DNA of 64,000 nucleotides, from positions 1 through 64,000 of the forward strand of contig JBKQSP010000052.1 in assembly GCA_052143575.1 (NCBI GenBank), written 5' to 3'. Source of the DNA: JAKACA01 sp052143575. Lineage in GTDB: Bacteria > Actinomycetota > Acidimicrobiia > Acidimicrobiales > Bog-793. This document shows positions 9,068 to 16,649 of this stretch, in pieces (position 1 is the stretch's first letter; the number at the start of each line of letters is the position of its first letter). The notes beneath the pieces were generated by a model. That model was not told the origin of the DNA. It was given only the letters and a program-made list of their open reading frames with translations, and did no database searches. Position numbers and translations under genes: made by a program.

Positions 9068-9129
9068 ACCAGATTCGGCGACGCCCGCTCATCGCATGGG
9101 CGGATGCCGTCAGTCCCCAAGGAGGGCTC

Positions 9130-11229
9130 TTGCTCACGAGGTATCCCATCGCCCTGGCGGTGACTGCGATCGCGTTCGTCGTGGCCGGCAGGCGGCTCTT
9201 CTTCCTGTTCCGCCTCGTCAGGTCCGGCAAGCCGGCCCCCGAGCGTTTCGCCCACTGGGGCAGGCGTGCCGAAGTGGAGCTCGTGGAGGTCGGCGGTCAG
9301 AAGCGCCTCCTCAAATGGACCGTGCCGGGCCTGGCGCACGCCTTCACGTTCTGGGGCTTCACGTTCCTCATGCTCACGATCATCGAAGCCTTCGGCTACC
9401 TCTTCCAGGCGAACTTCCACATCCCCATCATCGGCACGAACCCGGTCGTCGGCTTTCTCGAGGACTTCTTCGCCGTCGCCGTCCTCGTCGCCCTCGTCGT
9501 GTTCAGCATCATCCGCATCCGCAACGCCCCCGCCCGCCTCGAGCGGCAGAGCCGCTTCTACGGATCCCACACCGGTGCCGCTTGGATCACCCTCGGGCTG
9601 ATCGCCGTTGTCATCGTCTCCCTGCTCATGTACCGGGCGGCCCAGGTGAACGTCGATCACGACTTCTCGTACTCGCACTGGGCGTTCGCCTCCCACGGCA
9701 TCGGCTACCTCCTCCACCCCCTCGGCGCCCGCACGAACGAGGCCCTCTCGACGGTGTTCCTGGATCTGAATGTCATCTCCATCATGGGTTTCTTGGTGTT
9801 CCTCGTACACTCCAAGCACCTTCACATCGTGATGGCACCCCTGAACGTGGTGTTCTCACGGCAGCCGCGGGCTCTCGGCGCCCTCGGCACGACACCGCTC
9901 ATCGACGTCGAGAACATGGACGAGGACACCGTCTTCGGCGCCGGCAGGGTCGAGGACTTCTCCTGGAAGCAGATGCTCGACCTCGTCACCTGCACCGAGT
10001 GCGGGCGCTGCCAGAGCCAGTGTCCCGCCTGGAACACGGGCAAGCCCCTCTCGCCCAAACTCGTGATCATGGACCTGCGCGACGAGTTGTTGAAGCAGTC
10101 GGGACGCGTGCTGGCAGGGGCGGCTGCGAGGTCAGCCGGCGCATCGGCCAGCGCATCGGCCACGGCCGAGCGGCCGACGCTGGTTCCGGGCGTCATCGAC
10201 CCGGACGTGCTGTGGTCCTGCACGACGTGCGGCGCCTGCGTCGAGCAGTGCCCCGTCGACATCGAGCACGTCGATGCCATCATCGACATGCGGCGTTACG
10301 AGGTGCTCATCGAGTCCCGCTTCCCAACCGAGGCCGGCCTCATGCTGCGCAACATCGAGAACCGGGGCGATCCCTGGGGCCTCGGCTCCTCCAAGCGGCT
10401 CGAGTGGACCGCGGGTGTCGACTTCGAGGTGCCGGTCGTGACGGACACGATCGGCGACGACATCGAGTACCTCTTCTGGGTGGGTTGTGCCGGCGCCCTT
10501 GACGAGCGGGCCCGCAAGACCACGCAGTCCGTGGCCCGCCTGCTGCACCAGGCCGGCGTGACATTTGCCGTGCTCGGCGCGAGGGAATCCTGCACGGGCG
10601 ACCCGGCGCGGCGGCTCGGGAACGAGTTCCTCTACCAGATGCAGGTCACGCAGAACCTCGAGACGCTCAACTCCGCCGGTGTGAAGAAGGTCGTGGCGTC
10701 CTGTCCCCACTGCTTCAATTCGCTCAGCAAGGAGTACCCGGCGCTCGGTGGCAACTTCGAGGTCATCCACCACTCCCAGCTCCTCAGCCGGCTCGTGGCG
10801 GAGGGCAAGCTGACGCCGGAGCGCTTCAACGCCAAGGTCACCTACCACGATCCGTGCTATCTCGGTCGCCACAGCCGGGTGTACGACCCACCGCGTTCGG
10901 TCATCGAGTCCGTGCCCGGCGTGCAGTCCATCGAGATGCACCGCTGCAGGGAGAAGGGCTTCTGCTGCGGTGCCGGCGGCGCCCGCATGTGGCTCGAGGA
11001 GAAGATCGGCAAGCGGGTCAACCTCGAGCGCACCGACGAGGCCCTCGGAACCGGGGCCGACGTCGTCTCGACGGCGTGCCCGTTCTGCCTCATCATGCTG
11101 GACGATGCCGTGAAGGAGCGCCAGCGGGACGAGGAGGTCACGGTCCTCGACATCTCCCAGATCCTGGAACGCTCGATGTCGCCGCCCCCGCCCGGGCAAA
11201 GCCAACGGGGACCGGGTAGCGCCAGTTAG
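9130..11229 (+). CDS. Membrane Fe-S oxidoreductase with CCG domains (EtfD/HdrD-like)
   Basis: A 699-residue protein. Several N-terminal membrane helices resemble the cytochrome-b-like nitrate reductase gamma fold. Two 4Fe-4S motifs follow (CTECGRCQSQCPAW near residue 287, CTTCGACVEQCPVD near 363). Two cysteine-rich CCG domains come last, with CPHCFNSL near 523, GFCCGAGGARMW near 611 and CPFCLIML near 649. This is the architecture of mycobacterial EtfD (Rv0338c), which passes electrons from the acyl-CoA dehydrogenase partner EtfBA to the quinone pool. The acyl-CoA dehydrogenase and thiolase elsewhere in the window fit fatty-acid oxidation. The start is TTG at 9130 after AAGGAGG. etfBA is not adjacent. 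Confidence 0.88.
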   Translation: MLTRYPIALAVTAIAFVVAGRRLFFLFRLVRSGKPAPERFAHWGRRAEVELVEVGGQKRLLKWTVPGLAHAFTFWGFTFLMLTIIEAFGYLFQANFHIPIIGTNPVVGFLEDFFAVAVLVALVVFSIIRIRNAPARLERQSRFYGSHTGAAWITLGLIAVVIVSLLMYRAAQVNVDHDFSYSHWAFASHGIGYLLHPLGARTNEALSTVFLDLNVISIMGFLVFLVHSKHLHIVMAPLNVVFSRQPRALGALGTTPLIDVENMDEDTVFGAGRVEDFSWKQMLDLVTCTECGRCQSQCPAWNTGKPLSPKLVIMDLRDELLKQSGRVLAGAAARSAGASASASATAERPTLVPGVIDPDVLWSCTTCGACVEQCPVDIEHVDAIIDMRRYEVLIESRFPTEAGLMLRNIENRGDPWGLGSSKRLEWTAGVDFEVPVVTDTIGDDIEYLFWVGCAGALDERARKTTQSVARLLHQAGVTFAVLGARESCTGDPARRLGNEFLYQMQVTQNLETLNSAGVKKVVASCPHCFNSLSKEYPALGGNFEVIHHSQLLSRLVAEGKLTPERFNAKVTYHDPCYLGRHSRVYDPPRSVIESVPGVQSIEMHRCREKGFCCGAGGARMWLEEKIGKRVNLERTDEALGTGADVVSTACPFCLIMLDDAVKERQRDEEVTVLDISQILERSMSPPPPGQSQRGPGSAS

Positions 11230-11657
11230 TGGACGGCCGCCCCGAGCGCCTTGGCGTCGGCGTTGCGCAGGCGGGACGCCGTCGCCACGAGCAGCTTGCG
11301 CGTCAAGGCCGGCGAGTCGCGCAGGAGCTTGTTGAAGTCCTTCTGGGCGATGGCCAGCAGCTCCATGTCCGTCACGGCTTTCACCGTTGCCGAGCGAGGC
11401 AGCCGGTCGAGGAGGGCCAACTCGCCGAAGTAGCCGCCGGCCCCGAGCTCGGCGATCTTGCGGCCATGGCGGACCACGGCGGCAGTCCCGCTCACGATGA
11501 AATAGAACGTCTGGCCGACCTCGCCCTCGTCGCAGACCGTCGTCCCTGCCGCAACTGTCACGGGTTCTGACACCTTGGCGATGATCCGAAGCTCCGGGCG
11601 AGAGCACTCGCTGAAGAGCCAGACGCTTCCGAAGTCGAACGAGCTCGTTGGAGACAT
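11226..11657 (-). CDS. Cyclic-nucleotide-binding (CRP-like sensor) domain protein
   Basis: A 143-residue stand-alone cNMP-binding domain. The beta-roll is well conserved, with the phosphate-binding cassette GGYFGELALLDRLPRSATV, where Glu and Arg are the expected cAMP contacts. There is no DNA-binding helix-turn-helix, so it is a sensor or adaptor rather than a CRP transcription factor. ATG at 11657 follows TAGGCT by six bases (probably leaderless), and an in-frame TTG sits at 11663. Its stop overlaps the convergent Fe-S oxidoreductase stop by four bases. The partner is unknown. Confidence 0.85.
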   Translation of the reverse strand: MSPTSSFDFGSVWLFSECSRPELRIIAKVSEPVTVAAGTTVCDEGEVGQTFYFIVSGTAAVVRHGRKIAELGAGGYFGELALLDRLPRSATVKAVTDMELLAIAQKDFNKLLRDSPALTRKLLVATASRLRNADAKALGAAVH

Positions 11658-11671
11658 GATCAAAGCCTAAT

Positions 11672-11699
11672 GCGGCCCTGCCGGAGCGGCACGGGCCGC
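11672..11699 (-). terminator. Hairpin downstream of the distal PII gene
   Basis: GCGGCCC (11672-11678) pairs with GGGCCGC (11693-11699), and inner arms TGCC/GGCA extend the stem around a five-base loop. It lies six bases after the stop of the last gene of the amt operon. On the minus strand it is followed by ATTAGGCTTTG, a weak T-rich stretch, so it is a plausible operon terminator. Confidence 0.5.
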
Positions 11700-11705
11700 G
11701 ATGGG

Positions 11706-12044
11706 CTAGACGGCGTCCGGCCCCCGTTCCCCCGTGCGCACCCGGACGACGTCCTCGAGCGGGACGACCCAGACCTTGCCGTCGCCGATCTTGCCCGTAC
11801 GGGCGGTCGCCACGATCGCCTCCACGACGTCGGCCACGGCGGAATCGTCAAGGACGATCTCGATCCGCACTTTCGGCACGAGGTCGATCGTGTACTCGGC
11901 CCCGCGATAGGTCTCGGTGTGACCGCGTTGCCGCCCGAAGCCATGAGCTTCGGTGGCGGTGAGGCCTTGCACACCCATGTCCTTCAAGACCTCTTTGACG
12001 TCGTCGAGCTTGAAGGGCTTGATCACTGCTACGACGAGCTTCAT
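11706..12044 (-). CDS. PII nitrogen-regulatory protein (second copy)
   Basis: Trimeric signal protein of 112 residues that senses ATP/ADP and 2-oxoglutarate and regulates ammonium uptake. The start MKLVVAVIKPFKLDDVKEVL, the T-loop with GRQRGHTETYRGAEY (the first Tyr is the usual modification site) and the C-terminal signature TGKIGDGKVWV are all present. It is the third gene of amt-PII-PII, separated from the first PII gene by a strong hairpin, so the two copies may be made at different levels. Which is GlnB-like and which GlnK-like cannot be settled; position suggests both are GlnK-type. Confidence 0.93.
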   Translation of the reverse strand: MKLVVAVIKPFKLDDVKEVLKDMGVQGLTATEAHGFGRQRGHTETYRGAEYTIDLVPKVRIEIVLDDSAVADVVEAIVATARTGKIGDGKVWVVPLEDVVRVRTGERGPDAV

Positions 12045-12202
12045 GCTGGATTCCCTTCCGGCTGCGATACGCAACGGCGAGCACGTGTTCCCAACTCGGA
12101 CAGGGGCGGGGGTGCCCGCCGCGAGTGTAAGACCCCCATCCGGAGCTGTCTGATGACGAGCCGGATGCAGGGCAGCCCCGCTGGATGGAGCCGTGGGGGG
12201 CT

Positions 12203-12232
12203 GTCCAAGCGCCGAGTAGACGGCGCTTGGAC
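12203..12232 (-). terminator. Strong hairpin between the two PII genes
   Basis: A perfect 12-bp inverted repeat (GTCCAAGCGCCG at 12203-12214 and its complement at 12221-12232) with a six-base loop lies 22 bases after the stop of the first PII gene. No T run follows on the minus strand, so it may be a leaky terminator or an mRNA-stabilising or processing structure. Confidence 0.6.
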
Positions 12233-12253
12233 GGCCACGGGACAAGCAACCGG

Positions 12254-12592
12254 CTAGAGGGCCTCCGCCCCCCGCTCGCCGGTCCGCACGCGAACCGCCG
12301 TCTCGACATCGACGACCCACACCTTGCCGTCGCCGATCTTGCCGGTGGCGGCGGTGGCGACGATGGTGTCAACGACCTCGTCGCACTGTGCATCGTCGAC
12401 GAGGACCTCGAGCCGTAGTTTCGGCACGAATTCCACGTCGTACTCCGCACCTCGGTACACCTCGGTGTGGCCGCGCTGCCGGCCGAAGCCTTGGGCTTCG
12501 GTCAGCGTCATGCCAGAGACGCCCAAAGCCTTCAGCGCCTCCTTGACGTCGTCGAGCTTGAAGGGCTTGAGGACTGCCACGATCAGCTTCAT
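12254..12592 (-). CDS. glnK: PII nitrogen-regulatory protein GlnK-like
   Basis: A PII protein of 112 residues encoded 28 bases after the ammonium transporter stop, the classical amt-glnK arrangement in which GlnK plugs the transporter when nitrogen is plentiful. The T-loop has HTEVYRGAEYDVEF with the modifiable Tyr, and TGKIGDGKVWV forms the B/C-loop nucleotide site. It differs from the distal copy mostly in the segment after the T-loop (FVPKLRLEVLVDDAQCDEVV). The duplicated tandem arrangement is less common than a single glnK. Confidence 0.94.
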   Translation of the reverse strand: MKLIVAVLKPFKLDDVKEALKALGVSGMTLTEAQGFGRQRGHTEVYRGAEYDVEFVPKLRLEVLVDDAQCDEVVDTIVATAATGKIGDGKVWVVDVETAVRVRTGERGAEAL

Positions 12593-12620
12593 GATTTGAG
12601 TTCCTTTCGTCCTTGTCGCC

Positions 12621-14177
12621 CTAAGACCGTTCACCCGGTGGCGGCGATGGTTCGGGTGGTGGCACCGCACGACCCGTCTCGAGACCTGCCAAGGCGAAAG
12701 CTCCTGTCCGCAACGCCAGCCGCTCCTCCGGGAAGGCCTCTTCGTCGTGAATGGCGAGGTCGCCGATCTCGAGGATCTCGTCCTTGTAGCGGGCACCCCG
12801 CAGGACCAAACCGATGAGCTTCATGAGGATGAACGTCACGAGCGCCGACCAGAAGATGACCCAGACGGCGGCTCGGAACTGCTCCCACAGCTGGTGAGCG
12901 GAACCGGTGTACATGAGACCGCTCACCGAGAACGGCACACAGGTCCCGTGTGCCGCAACGTAGACCGACTGCGAGGTGTTGACGACCTGGCCGGCGGAGT
13001 TGAGGTTGCCGCACCCGTACTCGAGCATGTTGGGATCGCCGAAGATGCCGAGCAGCATGCCGCCGCAGAAGCCGGCGATGCCGTGCGTGTAGACCACGCC
13101 GAGGGCGTCGTCCACCCTCGAGAAGGGCCGCACCTTCGACAGGTAGTTCCACGCCACCCACACGATGGCGGTGGCGATGACACCGACGGCGATGGCGCCG
13201 CGCCCGTTCACCCAGCCGGCGCACGGGGTGATGCCGACGAGTCCGCAGATCATGCCGTTGACGCCGCCGAGGAATGTCGGCTTTCTCGTCTTGGAGAAGA
13301 GGCCGTCCATCGCCATCCAGCTGAGGACCCCGGCGCCGGTGGCGAGGTTGGTGTTCACGACCGCAGCGGCCATGCTGGCCCCGGCGTAGTACGGGTCGCC
13401 ACCGTTGAAGCCGTTCCAACCGAGCCAGAGGATGCCGGCCCCGACGGCCGCCATGACGAGGTTGTTCGGCACGGCATGCTGCCGGTCACGCAGGAGCCGG
13501 GGTCCGAGAACCCAGGCCGCCACGAAACCCGAGACGCCGGCCGACATGTGTATGACGTAACCGCCGGAGAAGTCGAGTGCCCCCTCCTGGGCGAGGTAGC
13601 CACCGCCCCACAACAGGAAGGCGTCAACCCCGTAGACGAAGGTTGACCAGAGCGGCACGAGGATGCACCAGGCGCTGAACTTGATCCGACCGAGCACGCT
13701 CCCCATGAACAGCAGGGGCGTGATGGCAGCGAAGACGAACTGGAAGTACGCCAGTGTCGAAGTCGGGAAGTGGAACGGAATGGCCGTGTTGGCGGCCGAC
13801 ACCGCCTGACCTTCCTCACCGACACTGTTCGTGATGCCGCCCGGTCTACCGACGAAGTTGTCGAAGAAGTGTTTGACCCAACCCACACCGGAGAGCTGGG
13901 TTTGTATTCCGTTCTTAACGCCCCCTCCGATCGAGTTGGCGCCGAATCCCATCTTGTAGGACCACAGGACCCAGGCGATGAGAACGAGCGAGAAACCGGC
14001 GAACATCATCGCCAGAACGTTCACCGCCCATTTCTTCGGCACGATCGACGCGTAGAGAACGGCCAGGGCGGGCAGGCTCATCAGACCGACGAACGTGGCG
14101 GCGGTTATCTGCCACGTGTTGTCGCCTGGGTTCAGCCAACTGGGATACGGGACGGGAACGGTCCCTAACATATGCAC
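12621..14177 (-). CDS. amt: Ammonium transporter
   Basis: Integral membrane Amt/Rh channel for ammonium uptake, about 518 residues, on the long side because of extra loops. Expected features are seen: an N-terminal segment WQITAATFVGLMSLPALAVLY, GVDAFLLWGGGYLAQEGALDFSGG split over helices 5-6, and GVVYTHGIAGFCGGMLLGIFG with the pore histidine. The C-terminal tail continues after the last helix (LVLRGARYKDE). GTG at 14177 is ten bases after AGGAG. ATG at 14171 is the alternative, at a poorer spacing. It heads an operon with two PII genes. Confidence 0.95.
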   Translation of the reverse strand: MHMLGTVPVPYPSWLNPGDNTWQITAATFVGLMSLPALAVLYASIVPKKWAVNVLAMMFAGFSLVLIAWVLWSYKMGFGANSIGGGVKNGIQTQLSGVGWVKHFFDNFVGRPGGITNSVGEEGQAVSAANTAIPFHFPTSTLAYFQFVFAAITPLLFMGSVLGRIKFSAWCILVPLWSTFVYGVDAFLLWGGGYLAQEGALDFSGGYVIHMSAGVSGFVAAWVLGPRLLRDRQHAVPNNLVMAAVGAGILWLGWNGFNGGDPYYAGASMAAAVVNTNLATGAGVLSWMAMDGLFSKTRKPTFLGGVNGMICGLVGITPCAGWVNGRGAIAVGVIATAIVWVAWNYLSKVRPFSRVDDALGVVYTHGIAGFCGGMLLGIFGDPNMLEYGCGNLNSAGQVVNTSQSVYVAAHGTCVPFSVSGLMYTGSAHQLWEQFRAAVWVIFWSALVTFILMKLIGLVLRGARYKDEILEIGDLAIHDEEAFPEERLALRTGAFALAGLETGRAVPPPEPSPPPGERS

Positions 14178-14315
14178 TGCTCGAGGACTCCTCTCATTGT
14201 CAACCCGGCGTTCACCAACCATGGGCAGAGCGTCACCGATGACCGGGTGCGCAGAGGCCATGGCGGGCGGTTCGCCCTGCCGCCCCCAACAATGCAGGGC
14301 CGGGGTTTCCGATTC

Positions 14316-14331
14316 GTCACGCAAGTGTTAC
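14316..14331 (-). promoter_or_regulatory. Possible GlnR box upstream of amt
   Basis: On the minus strand GTAAC, six bases, then GTGAC gives the AC-N9-AC spacing of actinobacterial GlnR boxes (gTnAC-N6-GnnAC). It lies about 140 bp upstream of amt in a 370-bp gap that holds no recognisable gene. The match to the second half-site is only partial. Confidence 0.35.
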
Positions 14332-14547
14332 CAGCGCGTGAACTCGGGTCTCAGGCCTTGCCGATGGCAACACATGACGTGAGATCAGCCAGCAGAAACA
14401 AGGGGTTTTGCCGTCAGAGCCGCTGAGATCGCAGCTCGCTCCGACGGGCGAACTGCCGCTACCATCTCCGGATCGCCAGAGAAACGCCGGCTCGTGCATG
14501 TCGGGAGACAGGCCGGCCGGCTCGAACTGAAGCCAGGCAAATCGGAC

Positions 14548-15111
14548 ATGAGGACTGCCACAATCGACACGCCGCACGCCCCGGTCACGACGCTTCGCGG
14601 CGCCGGCGTGGAGGTGGACGGCCGCCGCGCCGGGCGCGTGGCTGCCGGAGCGTGTCTCGTCACCCTGGCTGTCGTCGTGCTCGTGCTCTTCATCGCCGGG
14701 GCTCGCAAGAACGATCAGATCACGCGCCTTCGCGAGAACGGCGTCGCCGTCAAGGTCACCGTCTCCGGCTGCCGCGGCCTCATGGGGGGAAGCGGCAGCA
14801 ACCTGGCCGGTTACGCATGCATGGGCACGTTCACGATTGGCGGCCACCGTTACGACGAGGCCTTGCCGGGAGATACGTTTCACGCTCCGGGCGCCACGCT
14901 CCGCGCTGTCACCGTGCCGGGCGATCCCGCTCTCGTCTCCACGGTCGCTGCCGTCGCGACGGCTCGCGCCACCTGGACCGTCTTCGTTCTCCCGACGGTC
15001 CTCCTCGCCGTCCTCGGGCTCCTCGTTGCAGGCCTGCTCGTCAGGCGACGGCGATCAGCCGGCGGTCGGCCCGCCGTCGAGGCGAGGCAGGGCGGAGCGC
15101 CGGCGGGCTGA
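14548..15111 (+). CDS. Hypothetical protein with two membrane helices (DUF3592-like layout)
   Basis: About 188 residues and not firmly recognised. A hydrophobic helix (AGACLVTLAVVVLVLFIAG) near residue 35 is followed by a roughly 90-residue extracytoplasmic region containing two cysteines and GYACMGTFTIGGHRY, then a second helix (VFVLPTVLLAVLGLLVAGLL) and a short basic tail. This helix-loop-helix layout with a G..F.I.G..Y strand resembles DUF3592 proteins. ATG at 14548 is used; an in-frame ATG exists at 14494. Its 3' end overlaps the convergent membrane gene by 57 bases. No function can be assigned. Confidence 0.6.
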   Translation: MRTATIDTPHAPVTTLRGAGVEVDGRRAGRVAAGACLVTLAVVVLVLFIAGARKNDQITRLRENGVAVKVTVSGCRGLMGGSGSNLAGYACMGTFTIGGHRYDEALPGDTFHAPGATLRAVTVPGDPALVSTVAAVATARATWTVFVLPTVLLAVLGLLVAGLLVRRRRSAGGRPAVEARQGGAPAG

Positions 15112-15675
15112 GCTCGGCGGCGTGTAGCGCTTGTTGGCGGCCGGCATCGACGCCCCGACGCTACGTCCCCGGCCGCTGAAGGGCGCCGTTCCCGTGGCCT
15201 CACGCAGGTCCCGCTGCAGGCGGTACGCCCGCACGAGCAACCAGGAGCCGCCCATGATGAAGGGGATTCCGAAGCCCCAGTAGTGGAGGTTGAAGACGGC
15301 GAGGCCGTAGAGCGCCAGCAGGATGCCGAGGAGAAGGCGCTTGCGGAACATCGCCATGGCCAACATGAGCACGGACAGGGCGAGGAGAACGGCGCCCAGC
15401 TCGTAATAGAGCGACAACGCGACGTGCAGCTTGTTCGGCAGGCCGCTTCTCAGCAGCGCTGCCGGGTCGTTGACGATGAGGGCGCTGATCACGAGGATGC
15501 CGATGGCGGCGGCAAGTGGTGCCGCCAGCAACCCGATGAGCCGCTCCTTGTCGTCGGCGAAGTGGACGGCGGCTTCCAGCTCCTCTCGCGACGACAATTC
15601 GTCCGCCGAGCTCTGCTGCTCGTCGGGGGGTTCGACGGGCTTCAAGATGGCGTTGCGCAGGCGTTCGAGGATCAT
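15055..15675 (-). CDS. Membrane protein of unknown function, possible PHO regulon member
   Basis: About 206 residues. An N-terminal cytoplasmic segment (MILERLRNAILKPVEPPDEQ) precedes four hydrophobic helices (LIGLLAAPLAAAIGILVISAL; ALSLYYELGAVLLALSVLML; LLLGILLALYGLAVF; FGIPFIMGGSWLLVRAY) and a basic C-terminal tail of about 45 residues. I do not recognise a family beyond a general actinobacterial membrane protein. ATG at 15675 is six bases after TATTCT on the minus strand, so it is probably leaderless, and a perfect GTTCACA direct repeat lies where the -35 would be. It follows gpmA on the same strand. Confidence 0.7.
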   Translation of the reverse strand: MILERLRNAILKPVEPPDEQQSSADELSSREELEAAVHFADDKERLIGLLAAPLAAAIGILVISALIVNDPAALLRSGLPNKLHVALSLYYELGAVLLALSVLMLAMAMFRKRLLLGILLALYGLAVFNLHYWGFGIPFIMGGSWLLVRAYRLQRDLREATGTAPFSGRGRSVGASMPAANKRYTPPSSARRRSALPRLDGGPTAG

Positions 15676-15707
15676 TTCGGGAGAATATCGTCCGGGTGTT
15701 TCCCGAA

Positions 15708-15725
15708 TGTGAACGGGGTGTGAAC
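15708..15725 (-). promoter_or_regulatory. PHO-box-like direct repeat
   Basis: On the minus strand GTTCACA, CCCC, GTTCACA: two perfect 7-bp repeats with an 11-bp period. This is the spacing and sequence style of PhoP/RegX3 sites in actinobacteria. It ends 20 bp before the -10 (TATTCT, 15687-15682) of the downstream membrane gene, replacing a recognisable -35, as expected for an activator site. Confidence 0.65.
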
Positions 15726-15745
15726 GTGCCCCGTCCCCTGCCGGG

Positions 15746-16492
15746 CTAGCGCTCTGCCTGGCGGGCGACGGCCTCGGCGGCCGCCTTGGCGGCCTCGGGA
15801 TCACCGAGGTAACGAACGCCGCGAACACGCAGGCGCTCGTCGAGGTCATAGACGCGGGGAAAGCCCGTCGGGATGTCGAGGCCGACGATGTCGCCGTCCG
15901 AGATCGATTCGAGCTCCTTGACGAGCGCCCGCAGGCTGTTGCCGTGCGCCACGACGAAGACGGTGCGCCCGTCGAGGAGCTCGGGCCCGATGGCGTCCTC
16001 CCAGTACGGGAGCAGCCGGTGGACGACGTCGGCGAGGCACTCGGTGGCGGGCAGCACCGACGGCGGTACGTCCCGATAGCGGGGATCGTTGACGGGGTGG
16101 TTCGGGTCGTCGAGGCCTACCGGCGGCGGCGGCACGTCGTAGCTCCGCCGCCAGGCCGTCACCTGCTCGAGTCCGTGTTGCTCGGCCGTCTCGCGTTTGT
16201 TGAGGCCTTGCAGGGCCCCGTAGTGCCGCTCGTTCAATCGCCAGTGCCTGCGCACGGGCAGGTAGCTGCGCTCCATCTCGTCAAGGGCGATGTTCGCCGT
16301 GCGCACGGCTCGCCGCAGCAGCGACGTGTGCACCGAGTCGATCTCGAGCCCCGGCTCGGCGGCCAGCAGACGGCCGGCGATGGCGGCCTCCTCCTCGCCC
16401 CGCTCACTGAGGTCGACGTCCGTCCAGCCCGTGAAGCGGTTCTCGGCGTTCCAGGTGCTCTGTCCGTGGCGCAGGATCACGAGGGTGGGCAT
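15746..16492 (-). CDS. gpmA: 2,3-bisphosphoglycerate-dependent phosphoglycerate mutase
   Basis: Cytosolic glycolytic enzyme interconverting 3- and 2-phosphoglycerate through a phosphohistidine. The 248 residues match family length. The catalytic LVILRHGQSTWNAENRFTGW is at the N-terminus, ERHYGALQGLNK is typical of GpmA, and the second catalytic His is in VVAHGNSLRAL. ATG at 16492 is seven bases after TAGCCT on the minus strand (16505-16500), so a leaderless transcript is likely. It is divergent from dnaK. Confidence 0.96.
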   Translation of the reverse strand: MPTLVILRHGQSTWNAENRFTGWTDVDLSERGEEEAAIAGRLLAAEPGLEIDSVHTSLLRRAVRTANIALDEMERSYLPVRRHWRLNERHYGALQGLNKRETAEQHGLEQVTAWRRSYDVPPPPVGLDDPNHPVNDPRYRDVPPSVLPATECLADVVHRLLPYWEDAIGPELLDGRTVFVVAHGNSLRALVKELESISDGDIVGLDIPTGFPRVYDLDERLRVRGVRYLGDPEAAKAAAEAVARQAER

Positions 16493-16580
16493 GACCGGCA
16501 GGCTATCCCGCCCGTCCCTGAGCACCTTCGCACGCCGCCCGCATCGGACGCCGGCCCTGGTGACAGGCCTAGAGCGCCGC

Positions 16581-16612
16581 CTTGACAATGAGGCACTCAA
16601 CTTCGTTATACT
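16581..16612 (+). promoter_or_regulatory. dnaK promoter with HAIR (HspR-binding) operator
   Basis: CTTGACA (16581-16587), seven bases, then ACTCAAC (16595-16601) matches the HAIR consensus CTTGAGT-N7-ACTCAAG at 11 of 14 positions. A perfect -35 TTGACA (16582-16587) overlaps its left arm and TATACT (16607-16612) is the -10, with a 19-bp spacer. HspR bound here would cover the promoter, giving negative feedback from the hspR gene in the same operon. Confidence 0.85.
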
Positions 16613-16649
16613 GACCACATCGAAAGAACTCGAAGAGTGGAGGATTGAG

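Noticed and set aside
14178..14547. Additional small gene in the 370-bp gap between amt and the next gene
   Set aside because: No frame with a credible start and composition; only a weak GlnR-like site and a TACCAT -10 candidate (14460-14465) were seen.
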